From Fictibacillus sp. FJAT-27399 (GTDB taxonomy: Bacteria; Bacillota; Bacilli; Bacillales; Fictibacillaceae), in the NCBI RefSeq assembly GCF_001510655.1, contig NZ_LMVC01000001.1:947762-1011761 (forward strand): a stretch of 64,000 nucleotides of DNA, given 5' to 3'. Below are positions 1 through 8,461 of this stretch, in pieces. The notes under the pieces are model-generated. The model made no database searches. It saw only the letters and a program-made list of their open reading frames with translations, and had not been told where the DNA came from. How positions within the stretch are numbered: the stretch's first letter is position 1; each line of letters begins with the position of its first letter. Made by a program: the position numbers and the translations under genes.

Positions 1-862
1 CCATTCCCATAGCAGTAGCGTAGCCCATATCAAATTCAACAAACGCTTTTTGATAGATATAAAGCGGTAGAGACATTGTACTGTCCAGCGGGCCTCCACC
101 TGTCATTACGTAGATGCTCGTAAACATTTGAACCGTTCCGAGTGTGGCCATAACAACTGTGACAGCAAAAACAGGCCGCAGCTGGGGCAAGTATACATGC
201 CAAAGAATTCGGATTTTTGAAGCCCCGTCAATTTTTGCCGCTTCGATCAACTCCTTGGAAACCGTCTGCAAGCCAGCTAAATAAATCAGCATATAAAAGC
301 CCGCCGCCTTCCAAGCTTCCAGCATAGAAACCGCCGGAAGTGCTGTATTTTTATTCAACAGCCAATTTATGTCTGCATGATCCCATCCTATTCCATGAAG
401 GGCTGCATTAATTAAACCGGTTGGATGATATAAATATTTCCACACGATGGCTACAGCCACCATCGCTGTTACAACAGGGAGATAATAAATAACACGGAAG
501 AGAGTGATTCCTTTAATCGAACGGTTTACAAGTATGGCCAAAAATAAAGGGAGGATGACCAGCATAGGGACGGTTATAACAAAGTATTTCATGGAGTTGC
601 CCAGTGCAATCCAAAATTTTTCGTCCTCCATCATCATTTGGTAGTTTTTAAGCCCCGTCCATTCAGCAGGAGATAAAATATGATATTCGGTAAAAGAATA
701 ATAGAAAGCGTTCAGAGTCGGAACATATTCAAAAACGAGGAGGAGCACAATTGCCGGCAGCAGGAATACATAAGGAACATAGTTGAATTTTTTCTTTTTC
801 TTTTGTTTAACGGAAGCTTTGACCGTTTGGTGGATATTTGTTTCTACTTGGTGGACGGCCAT
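1..862 (-). CDS. Sugar ABC transporter permease, MalF/UgpA type (3' end outside window)
   Basis: Inner-membrane subunit of a carbohydrate ABC importer. The start at 862 follows a clear GAAAGGAGTG ribosome site. The product begins MAVHQVETNIHQ, then has hydrophobic segments starting with YVPYVFLLPAIVLLLVF, and carries the cytoplasmic EAA loop EAAKIDGASKIRILWHVYLP that contacts the ATPase. About 287 residues are present; the C-terminus runs off the window edge. It lies 72 bases downstream of the binding-protein gene and is surely in its operon; a second permease is expected just outside. No ATPase gene is visible nearby. The family is certain, the substrate is not. Confidence 0.93.
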   Translation of the reverse strand, partial: MAVHQVETNIHQTVKASVKQKKKKKFNYVPYVFLLPAIVLLLVFEYVPTLNAFYYSFTEYHILSPAEWTGLKNYQMMMEDEKFWIALGNSMKYFVITVPMLVILPLFLAILVNRSIKGITLFRVIYYLPVVTAMVAVAIVWKYLYHPTGLINAALHGIGWDHADINWLLNKNTALPAVSMLEAWKAAGFYMLIYLAGLQTVSKELIEAAKIDGASKIRILWHVYLPQLRPVFAVTVVMATLGTVQMFTSIYVMTGGGPLDSTMSLPLYIYQKAFVEFDMGYATAMGM

Positions 863-934
863 TTTACCACTCCTTTCAATCAAACAGTAGCAGCGGACGG
901 GAAACCCTCCGCTGCTCTTTTTAAGTACTAAACG

Positions 935-2230
935 TTATTGGTTCTTTAGTGCTTGATTCCAATAGTCTACCGATTTATCCAGTGCTTCTTTTGCCGATTG
1001 TTCACCCATCAAGGCAGCACGGATTTGTTCAGTAAAATAGTCTCTTAACTTTTCCTCATCTTTGATCCCTAAAATATTAACCTTTAAATGCGGAGCTGTT
1101 TCCACCATAATTTTCCTTGCTTCATCATGAATGGTCTTCCCCTTTGATTCTTTAAAAAACGGGTCTTCCAATGTTTCAGTAGTCGATGGGAATATAGGAA
1201 CAAGTTTGGCAAAATCCAATTGATTCTTTGCGTTAGTAACAAAAAGAGCAAACTTAGCGGCTTCTTTTGGATGCTCTGATTTCTTTGGTACGACAAAGGT
1301 TTGAATGGCTTTAACAGCTACGGTTCCATCTCCTCCGGTTACAGGTTTTGTCACTTTAATCTTCTTAATTTCATTAGGAGCATTTTTTTCCAGATTGAGT
1401 AAGGTGGCTGCTACGGACTGCCCAGCCTGTGCCTGCTGCTTATTTTCATAGGTTTGCTGAAGCTGACGGTCATCCTTCGTTACCGCCCCGGGAGCAATTG
1501 CTCCATTCTTGTAGCCGTCTACAAACATTTGTACAAATTTCACGTGTTCGTCTGAATTAAATACCGCTTTTGTATGATCATCATTAAGGATGGGAAGCCC
1601 TTGGCTCACAAAAACTTCAATACCTGGCAAGTCATTGGAACCAAATACTTTTGGGAGTTTCTTATGAATCATTTTTCCGTTTTCCAAGCTTTCTTCCCAT
1701 GTTTTTGGTGGATTGTTGGGATCTAATCCTGCCATTTTATACACTTCTGTATTAATGGTGCCAATTGGAGGTCCGCCATAGTACCACGGAAGCCCTTGAA
1801 GTTCATCCTGGAATGTTAAGCTGTCAATCAATCCAGGAATATACGCATTCAATTCATCTTTGGAGATAAGTTTATTAAGCGGGGACAGAACATTGTACTG
1901 CTGAATCATGGAGATATCACTGCTGGCCAGATTGACCACATCCGGCACTTTCCTGCTTTGTAAGGATGTCAAAAACTTTTTGGATGCATCGGCACCCGGA
2001 ACATCTACCCATTTAATCTTGATATTCGGATTGGCCTTCTCGTAATCATTGATCATACCCTGAATATAATCATTAAAATTCTTCTTTAAATTAATCGTCC
2101 AAAATTCAAGTTCCACCTTTTCTCCGTTTTTGCTGTCACTTGATGCTTTTTCCTCGTTTGAACAAGCTAACAAGGGAATAAATGCAAGTAGAAAGACCAA
2201 AAATAGAAACGCCAGTTTTTTCCTTTTCAC
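935..2230 (-). CDS. Extracellular sugar-binding lipoprotein (family 1 SBP)
   Basis: High-affinity ligand-binding subunit of the importer whose permease follows. The N-terminus has lysines, a hydrophobic stretch and the lipobox LLAC, so the mature protein should be lipid-anchored at Cys23 on the outer face of the membrane. The 431-residue length and motifs such as VELEFWTINL near the N-terminus and ALMGEQSAKEALD near the C-terminus are typical of family 1 binding proteins. It is preceded by its own promoter with the 21-bp AGAC element and a cre-like site, so it can be expressed above the upstream enzyme genes. Linkage to a GH20 gene suggests an amino-sugar oligosaccharide ligand, which is inference. 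Confidence 0.93.
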   Translation of the reverse strand: MKRKKLAFLFLVFLLAFIPLLACSNEEKASSDSKNGEKVELEFWTINLKKNFNDYIQGMINDYEKANPNIKIKWVDVPGADASKKFLTSLQSRKVPDVVNLASSDISMIQQYNVLSPLNKLISKDELNAYIPGLIDSLTFQDELQGLPWYYGGPPIGTINTEVYKMAGLDPNNPPKTWEESLENGKMIHKKLPKVFGSNDLPGIEVFVSQGLPILNDDHTKAVFNSDEHVKFVQMFVDGYKNGAIAPGAVTKDDRQLQQTYENKQQAQAGQSVAATLLNLEKNAPNEIKKIKVTKPVTGGDGTVAVKAIQTFVVPKKSEHPKEAAKFALFVTNAKNQLDFAKLVPIFPSTTETLEDPFFKESKGKTIHDEARKIMVETAPHLKVNILGIKDEEKLRDYFTEQIRAALMGEQSAKEALDKSVDYWNQALKNQ

Positions 2231-2268
2231 GTAAGCCCCTCCCCAACCATCAAATTTGATTTAACCAG

Positions 2269-2304
2269 GTTTATGAAAGCATTTTTGTAAAGGTTTTCAT
2301 AAAC
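2269..2304. promoter_or_regulatory. Inverted repeat with embedded cre-like site
   Basis: Perfect 10-bp arms GTTTATGAAA (2269-2278) and TTTCATAAAC (2295-2304) lie between the predicted transcription start and the binding-protein gene. The bases 2286-2299, TGTAAAGGTTTTCA, differ from a good CcpA cre only at the central CG. Position just downstream of the start point fits roadblock-type catabolite repression, or a hairpin in the 5' leader. Confidence 0.5.
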
Positions 2305-2312
2305 TTGACTTC

Positions 2313-2356
2313 ATTATAATGACCACTTTATTTATAGACAAGTCTTTTAACTGTCT
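2313..2356 (-). promoter_or_regulatory. Sigma-A promoter with 21-bp AGAC operator (site 1)
   Basis: On the minus strand, TTGTCT (2341-2336) and TATAAT (2318-2313) are separated by 17 bases. The 21-bp element AGAC-AGTTAAA-AGACTTGTCT covers 2356-2336 and includes the -35 box. The same arrangement recurs at 9441-9461 and 12080-12100. It drives the binding-protein and permease genes. Confidence 0.7.
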
Positions 2357-2379
2357 TTAAATATATGATTTTTCAACAT

Positions 2380-4266
2380 TTACAAAGGATTGGCAGAAAC
2401 AATCCGCTGATATTTAATTTCCTTCCCTACCCCTTTCTTTGAGTAACGGGAAAATGAATCATAAAATAGCTTTTCCTCCTCCATTTCATCCAGTGTGTCA
2501 ATTCGTCCATCAATAAAAGACATAAGCCGATCCCGTACTGTCTCTATCCTTGCCAGCAGTCCGCCATAACGAATATCAAGGATTTCCCATCCAAATGGTT
2601 TGTTATTTGTAAACCATTGTCTTCGATGGATCATACGAAGCTCCTTAACGGCTTCTTCTAAAAGGTTCAATTCTTTTATAGCTATTTCCTTTAGTTCTTC
2701 CTTCCTGTTTCCATGGTAAAATTCACTTATTTTTAATCCTAATTCACTCTTAATGCTTAGTACCGTACACAGCTTCATCATGAACGAGTAAAGAGATTTC
2801 CAAGGAGAAGATGTCCCCAAATATCTTTGCAGTTCGTCTTTAATGTCTTGAAAATGCTGTGAAAATCCGAGGCCATCTATATTTTTATCGAACAATCCGA
2901 GTAAAATATCCTGCCACAGCAGGTACTTTGCGGGACTGTCGGGAATCAGGGCATGTATGTTAGCTTGAGGATGCACATCTAACTTTCCCATCGTTAAAAA
3001 TGCCTCATAATTTCCACCCGTGCAGAATTCAAACCGCTTTTTCAGCTTGTGTTCGTCAACAATGCTGTTATACCCATGTTCCGCAAATAACTGCAAACCT
3101 AAAAGGGCAAAAAAGAAATTGCTTTCCGCGCCATTATCACCCCACAATGTCGCAAAAACCTCTCTCACGCCTTTTCTTTTGCATACAGCCAAGGCAGGAT
3201 TGCTTGTATGAAACGTCTTTTCATAATGAATCGTAGGACCATGCCAGGTCCAGATTCCTCCTGCAAAAATCGGGAGACTTCCGAAAGCAGCATGTTTGTC
3301 AATATACTGCTCATAAAAGCCTTCTTCCTCATTGTAATAATCCCAATACACCATTTGTACTTGTTTAGAGACTTGTTTTGTCTCTTCTTCAGGGATTTCA
3401 ATATTTAAATCATAATAGGCATCTGTTTCAGACCATACTCGAAAGTACATATCACTCCAAATCATGGGACGCAATTTATACTTTTTCAGGATATCTTCGA
3501 CCAGCTTTAAATGTTGAGTCATTAAGGAATAACGGTTTTTTTTCCCTTGCTGGTCAAGGTAGTTTCCCCTGCCTAGTCCATGTGCTTCGTCCATTCCAAT
3601 ATGGATTCGCTTACTTCTAAAAGGAGATGAAGCTGATACAATCATTTTTTCTATGAACTCATATGTGTTTTGATTCCCGACCAGCAAGACGTCTTCCGTG
3701 TCTCTGATCGCTGAAGTGTGGGACCATTTTAAATACGTTGATAAATGGGCTAACGTCTGTATGCAGGGAATCACTTCGATTCCTAAAGAGTAGGCGTAAT
3801 CATCGATTTCTTGAAGCTCCTCATTACTATATCGTCCGCGCATATAGCCAAAATACGGATCACCATCAATCGTATAAGTGTCTTCTGTATACAGCATCAT
3901 GACATTTAAGCCCATAATGGCCATATAACGAAGAAAAGTTTTGGCCGTTTCGGTTTTCATGACAGCGTTTCGGGAACAGTCAAACATTGCCCCATTCATA
4001 TCAAAATAGGGCTGTTCTGTTATGTGGAACGTTTCTTTTTCACGCGTTGCTTCCACAAATAATCCCAGCGCCCGGAAAAAATGTATTTTATCGTGGTAAC
4101 CAATCAAACCTTGGCCATTTTCCAGCTGAACGTCTAGATGCGAGTTTGAAGATTTTACTACATGAATGGGAAGTCCATCTTCACATATCTCAATGCCAAG
4201 CAGTTGAGCAATTTTTTCAATTCCTTCTTGCAATGTCTCCAACTCACCCAGAAATGACACTTTCAT
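2380..4266 (-). CDS. GH20-type beta-N-acetylhexosaminidase, cytoplasmic
   Basis: Predicted to remove terminal beta-linked GlcNAc or GalNAc from imported oligosaccharides. From the chosen start the product is 628 residues. Residues 1-85 fit the small GH20 N-terminal alpha/beta domain, and the TIM barrel starts near 88 (YFDMNGAMFDCSRNAVM). The GH20 catalytic signature HIGMDE is at 222-227, with the Asp-Glu pair used in substrate-assisted catalysis. There is no signal peptide. Of two possible ATGs, the one at 4266 has GGAGG at normal spacing; the ATG at 4272 abuts the ribosome site. It overlaps or touches the preceding aminotransferase stop, so translation is probably coupled. The exact substrate is unknown. 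Confidence 0.85.
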   Translation of the reverse strand: MKVSFLGELETLQEGIEKIAQLLGIEICEDGLPIHVVKSSNSHLDVQLENGQGLIGYHDKIHFFRALGLFVEATREKETFHITEQPYFDMNGAMFDCSRNAVMKTETAKTFLRYMAIMGLNVMMLYTEDTYTIDGDPYFGYMRGRYSNEELQEIDDYAYSLGIEVIPCIQTLAHLSTYLKWSHTSAIRDTEDVLLVGNQNTYEFIEKMIVSASSPFRSKRIHIGMDEAHGLGRGNYLDQQGKKNRYSLMTQHLKLVEDILKKYKLRPMIWSDMYFRVWSETDAYYDLNIEIPEEETKQVSKQVQMVYWDYYNEEEGFYEQYIDKHAAFGSLPIFAGGIWTWHGPTIHYEKTFHTSNPALAVCKRKGVREVFATLWGDNGAESNFFFALLGLQLFAEHGYNSIVDEHKLKKRFEFCTGGNYEAFLTMGKLDVHPQANIHALIPDSPAKYLLWQDILLGLFDKNIDGLGFSQHFQDIKDELQRYLGTSSPWKSLYSFMMKLCTVLSIKSELGLKISEFYHGNRKEELKEIAIKELNLLEEAVKELRMIHRRQWFTNNKPFGWEILDIRYGGLLARIETVRDRLMSFIDGRIDTLDEMEEEKLFYDSFSRYSKKGVGKEIKYQRIVSANPL

Positions 4267-4268
4267 TG

Positions 4269-5501
4269 TCATCCTCCTCCCATGACGGGAAGATGCGACT
4301 GAGCGACTTTTTTAACGGCCTTTGCCGCATCATAAATCCCTTCTTCATCTTCCAGCAGCACGGTTTGGGTGATCCACAAAACCTGCTGGTCACCCATTCG
4401 TTCAGCAACGGGACAAGTCTGTATCCTTCTTTCTCCTGTCCATTCCTCAATTGAATTCTGTATGGCGTCGTATTTCGTAAGAGACGTATATCCGCTTGCA
4501 CAGGGAATTCCTTCTGCAGAAAGCCGTTTCATGAACTCAGCTTTATGAAAAGACCTGGCGAACTCTTCTTCCAGATAAAACATATAGAGGTGATAACCGT
4601 TACGGGTCACCCGTAAATCGTCTCTAAACAATTGTATCCCGTCAATGTCTTTGAGCAACTGATCCAAAAGAATCGCATTGCGATTGCGCCGTTCCACCTG
4701 TTCTTCAAGCCGCTGCATCTGTCCGAGCAATACTGCTGCCTGAAATTCAGTAAGACGCAGATTCCATCCTATCGTGTCGTGCTGGTACCAAGCACCGTCA
4801 CGGCTCCTTCCTACGTTGCACAAAGACCATGCCTTGTCAGCTAGAGTACGGTCGTTTGAAACGATCATTCCTCCTTCACCAGCTGTTAAATTTTTGCTTG
4901 ATTGAAAACTGAACGTGCCAATATCGCCAATGGCTCCTACTCCTTTTCCTTTCCATTGAGATCCTACCGCCTGGGCTGCATCCTCAATCAATGCAATCCC
5001 ATGTTTCCTCGCGACAGCGCTTAACCGGTCCAAATCTGCTACCGTCCCTCCGATATGAACAGCAATAATGGCTTTTGTCCTTGGGGTGATGGCTTCCTCC
5101 ACCTTCTCTGGGTCGAGAAGCATAGTATCTTCTTCTACATCCACGAACACAGGTATCGCTCCAAACATTAACGGGGCCGTTGCTGTAGCTATAAAAGTAT
5201 AAGGGGGCATGATTACTTCATCGTATGGCTTTACTCCCGCTGCCTGCAAAGCAACGGTGATAGCAACGGTTCCATTTACAACACTAACGCCGTAACCAGC
5301 ATCTTGAAAACTTGCAAACTTGTTCTCGAAAATAGGAAGTTTTGCTTCATAACCTGCTAGATTTGCTCCACCTGAACCTCCCCATTTTCCTGAGTCTATC
5401 ACTTCGTACAGCAGCCGTTTTTCTTCCTCTTCACTAATGGGCCAGATGGGATAGGGTTTGTTCCTGACGGGAACGCCTCCATGTATGGCGAGCTTATCCA
5501 T
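4269..5501 (-). CDS. DegT/DnrJ/EryC1/StrS-family PLP aminotransferase (second of pair)
   Basis: Type I fold PLP enzyme that aminates keto-sugars or keto-cyclitols, or works in reverse. Numbering from the ATG at 5501, chosen because AAGGAGG lies just upstream: the PLP Asp is D174 in LIEDAAQ and the Schiff-base lysine is K203 in SSKNLTAGEGG. The opening MDKLAIHGGVPVR resembles the AHBA-synthase/StsC-like branch, which includes scyllo-inosose aminotransferases; this is recognition, not a tree. The start overlaps the stop of the first aminotransferase by eight bases. Length of 410 residues is normal. Whether it acts in synthesis or breakdown is open; a flanking importer and hydrolase favour breakdown. 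Confidence 0.9.
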   Translation of the reverse strand: MDKLAIHGGVPVRNKPYPIWPISEEEEKRLLYEVIDSGKWGGSGGANLAGYEAKLPIFENKFASFQDAGYGVSVVNGTVAITVALQAAGVKPYDEVIMPPYTFIATATAPLMFGAIPVFVDVEEDTMLLDPEKVEEAITPRTKAIIAVHIGGTVADLDRLSAVARKHGIALIEDAAQAVGSQWKGKGVGAIGDIGTFSFQSSKNLTAGEGGMIVSNDRTLADKAWSLCNVGRSRDGAWYQHDTIGWNLRLTEFQAAVLLGQMQRLEEQVERRNRNAILLDQLLKDIDGIQLFRDDLRVTRNGYHLYMFYLEEEFARSFHKAEFMKRLSAEGIPCASGYTSLTKYDAIQNSIEEWTGERRIQTCPVAERMGDQQVLWITQTVLLEDEEGIYDAAKAVKKVAQSHLPVMGGG

Positions 5502-6768
5502 GTGATCCTCCTTTCTGTAACGTACCGGCAACTTTTTGTTTTAGGTAAAAACGCGCTACTTTCTGAATGGCCGCAATCATTGCTTCGATATCTGTCTTTG
5601 TATAAAACTCATTGACAGGAAGCCGTAAGGCGGTTTTCAGTATGTTTTCAGCTTCAGGGCACAATACCCCTTCATAGGCAGCACCAGTCACGTCAAAAGG
5701 AAAGGTACTGTTTTGATAAGCTGAACGCTTTTGGAATAATCCGCTTTTGTAGACCACTTCAGGAATATAGCCTGCTGATGCAGGAATTCCTTCTTCTTTC
5801 AAGGCAGCCGCAAATTCATCCCTAGTGCAATGAAATTTGGAAGGTTCAATACGGAACATATAGAACCAATAGGTGCAAACATTGCCAGCATCTACTTTAT
5901 GTGGATGAATACCATCTAGCTCTTGAATTCCTGCTGTAATCTTGTTTCCATATGCTGTTCGGATGGAACAAATCCCAGAAAGCTTTTTCAGCTGTGCGAT
6001 TCCAACGGCTCCTTGAAGTTCCGTCATTCTGTAGTTGGGAGCAAGGTAAGAAAGATCTCTATTTACAATGCCACCCAGTCTTAAATAATTCTTGTCAGCA
6101 AAAGCATGAGTCAATTTATAATCCTGCTCATCAGCAGAATTTACGGTTACCATACCGCCATCACCTGTGCTGATATGCTTAAAATCATTTGTGCTGAAAC
6201 AGCCATAATCACCAATGGTACCTGCCAGCCTTCCTTTGTACGAAGCAAGATAGCTCTGTGCACAGTCTTCAATCACTTTTAACCGGTACTTTTTTGCAAG
6301 AGCCATGATCTCATTCATATCTGCAGGATTGCCTGCTAAATGAACGACTAAAATCGCTTTCGTCCTGGGTGTTATGCACGCTTCAATGGATTTTGGGTCC
6401 ATATTATACGTGTGAGGATTAAGATCAGCAAAAACAGGGATGGCATTTTGATAAAGAATTCCAATTAAAGTCCCTTGATCGGTGATGGGGCTCGTAATGA
6501 CTTCATCGCCTACAGTAATCCCAGCTGCACCCAGTGCTGTATGGATAGCTGCAGTACCAGATGAAACTGCCACACTGTAGGAAATCCCGTACATTTCATT
6601 AAACGTCTTGAGAAACGTTTTTACTTTTTCTCCTGTATGATAAAAGAGCGTATTTTGTTCAAGAGCCTCCAGTAATTCCTTAGCCTCTTCTATTCCAAAC
6701 CGTTTGCCTGTTCCAAACGGAGTATCCTTGACTTTCCTGCCGCCATGAACAGCCAGTTTTTCACTCAT
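5494..6768 (-). CDS. DegT/DnrJ/EryC1/StrS-family PLP aminotransferase (first of pair)
   Basis: Second member of the same fold family, clearly diverged from its neighbour, so not a recent tandem duplicate. The start at 6768 follows GGAAGGAGAC; a longer reading frame upstream overlaps the previous gene and lacks support. Product 424 residues, opening MSEKLAVHGG. The PLP Asp is D168 in VIEDCAQ and the lysine is K197 in NDFKHISTGDGG, so the active site looks intact. It overlaps the preceding deacetylase-like gene by eight bases. A paired set suggests two amino positions on one substrate, or a heteromeric enzyme; both are inference. Confidence 0.9.
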   Translation of the reverse strand: MSEKLAVHGGRKVKDTPFGTGKRFGIEEAKELLEALEQNTLFYHTGEKVKTFLKTFNEMYGISYSVAVSSGTAAIHTALGAAGITVGDEVITSPITDQGTLIGILYQNAIPVFADLNPHTYNMDPKSIEACITPRTKAILVVHLAGNPADMNEIMALAKKYRLKVIEDCAQSYLASYKGRLAGTIGDYGCFSTNDFKHISTGDGGMVTVNSADEQDYKLTHAFADKNYLRLGGIVNRDLSYLAPNYRMTELQGAVGIAQLKKLSGICSIRTAYGNKITAGIQELDGIHPHKVDAGNVCTYWFYMFRIEPSKFHCTRDEFAAALKEEGIPASAGYIPEVVYKSGLFQKRSAYQNSTFPFDVTGAAYEGVLCPEAENILKTALRLPVNEFYTKTDIEAMIAAIQKVARFYLKQKVAGTLQKGGSHG

Positions 6769-8461
6769 GGAACTTCGTCTCCTTCCCAGGAAGCACCATT
6801 TCTTCAGTTCCTGCTTCCACTTTCTGCTTTTTGCAGTAAACTCCGAATCGTTCGATATAAGTACCACTGTTTTCTTTTTGTTTTACCGGAATGCAAATGA
6901 CTGCACCTAAGCATCCGTCCGTATATTCCACTTCTCCTTCTGGCATTATTCCTTGAATCTTCATCCTGGTACGGCGCCTTACCCACTCGTTGATCTGGTC
7001 TCCGGTCCAAAAATGGTAACCCATCTCTTTTGCCTGACGCACCACTTGTTTCAGTGCCTCCTTCACCGTTGGTTCCCTGTGAAGATGGATCTGATGAAAT
7101 AAAAAGTGGGCAACTCCTCGCACCTCCTTCGCCTTTGTTAAAAACGGCTTAATGATGGACGTATCTGCTAATCTTGATAAATCCACATCCTGTGTTAAAA
7201 ATCCTATTTCTAATACATCATAGATACGGTTTTGTTTATCTGCCCATGCAATAGGAAAATAGGGGTGGCATGTGCCAAACAAAAAGCCAACATTCCCTTT
7301 TTTACTAGGTCCTCTCGTTTGATCCGACTGGATGCCGATACTTTCACACCATTCAAATAGTTCTCCCCAGTTTTGAAAAATCGTGTAATGGTTCTTATTG
7401 GAGATAATTGGCTCTACACTACTCACTATATGGAGCCAGTGTAACTGTCTTTCCATTTCCAAGTTACTCCAAGAACCACCGTCCTCTTTCCTGGCATTGT
7501 AGTGAAGTGCAATTTCATGGCCTTTCTGACGGATAACAGGATATATAGCAGGGCTGTATCCCGGCTCCATCATGCACCAGGTGCTATGAATATCACATTC
7601 TTCTAAAATAGCTAGAGTGGTATACGCAGATTCATCGTCATTTACATCACTATCATGAGAGACCATGGCTAACTGCTCTATGCCATCTGGCCAATAATCA
7701 AGAAAAGGCAGTGTCAATCCCTGATCAAGGACGGTTTTCATCAAATGAGAAATCATAGCTTCTTTCCATAAATCAGCATAAGGAACAGAAAAATATGGCT
7801 GGCCAGTAGAGGTTCGCAAACGATCCATCTCCCAATCCATTGCAAACCCATCGTCTGCCTTTAACAGCCCATCATCTAAATTAGCCGTGCCATCCGGAGC
7901 TGGCGGCCCATCTTTTGTTACAGGTTCTCTTCCCTGCTGCATCCCGACAATGGCTCCAATGATATCCACCGTCCAGCGATGAAGGATGCCTTTTCCTATG
8001 TCCCATTTCTCAAGCAAGGCGCCAGTACTTCGTCCTTCCCTAGAACCTGATTTGATTTCTCCGGACTTTTGGCAATGAAACAGAGAGGGTGATGCAGTCC
8101 AAGGAAATGCGTGAAAAAAACGTAAAAATTGCTGATTGTAAACGCCATAACCACCATCTATTAGGTACTCTTTCAAGCCCATGCGTCGGGCAAACTCCCC
8201 TAATGTGCCAAAGGAAATAACAGAGCCTCCCGAGTGGATGTAATCCCATAGATCCTCTGTCTCCTCAAGCTTTAGTGGCGGCAATGCCAGCACAACAATG
8301 TCAAAGTGATGTAGTTGTTTTGTTTCTTCTATTGGTGTGAATGGGATTCCCGCATACTGAAATAAAGAACTACAATAACATTCAAAAACGTTTTCGCCTC
8401 TTCCCCAATTATGGATGGCGCGTTCTTTATCCAGATACACACCTACCCTTGCCATCCTCAA
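6761..8461 (-). CDS. Two-domain protein: GATase-like N-terminus and polysaccharide deacetylase-like domain
   Basis: Not a gene I can name. Residues 1-130 look like a Rossmann/glutamine-amidotransferase-like fold (VGVYLDKERAIHNW, FDIVVLALPP, SGGSVISFG). Residues 260-400 resemble a NodB-type deacetylase: MVSHDSDVND (H269, D270, D272) and GHEIALHYNA (H315, H320) could bind metal and act in catalysis. There is no signal peptide, so it should be cytoplasmic, unusual for NodB-family proteins. Starts are TTG at 8461, overlapping the previous stop, or ATG at 8455; spacing slightly favours TTG. Context suggests removal of an N-acyl group from an imported amino sugar. Confidence 0.6.
   Translation of the reverse strand: MRMARVGVYLDKERAIHNWGRGENVFECYCSSLFQYAGIPFTPIEETKQLHHFDIVVLALPPLKLEETEDLWDYIHSGGSVISFGTLGEFARRMGLKEYLIDGGYGVYNQQFLRFFHAFPWTASPSLFHCQKSGEIKSGSREGRSTGALLEKWDIGKGILHRWTVDIIGAIVGMQQGREPVTKDGPPAPDGTANLDDGLLKADDGFAMDWEMDRLRTSTGQPYFSVPYADLWKEAMISHLMKTVLDQGLTLPFLDYWPDGIEQLAMVSHDSDVNDDESAYTTLAILEECDIHSTWCMMEPGYSPAIYPVIRQKGHEIALHYNARKEDGGSWSNLEMERQLHWLHIVSSVEPIISNKNHYTIFQNWGELFEWCESIGIQSDQTRGPSKKGNVGFLFGTCHPYFPIAWADKQNRIYDVLEIGFLTQDVDLSRLADTSIIKPFLTKAKEVRGVAHFLFHQIHLHREPTVKEALKQVVRQAKEMGYHFWTGDQINEWVRRRTRMKIQGIMPEGEVEYTDGCLGAVICIPVKQKENSGTYIERFGVYCKKQKVEAGTEEMVLPGKETKFHE

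Noticed and set aside
4270..4272. ATG at 4272 as the GH20 start
   Set aside because: It directly abuts GGAGG, too close for initiation; the ATG at 4266 has proper spacing.
3987..4454. Plus-strand open frame of 155 codons
   Set aside because: Antisense to GH20 and the aminotransferase end; no ribosome site and Cys/Phe-rich shadow composition.
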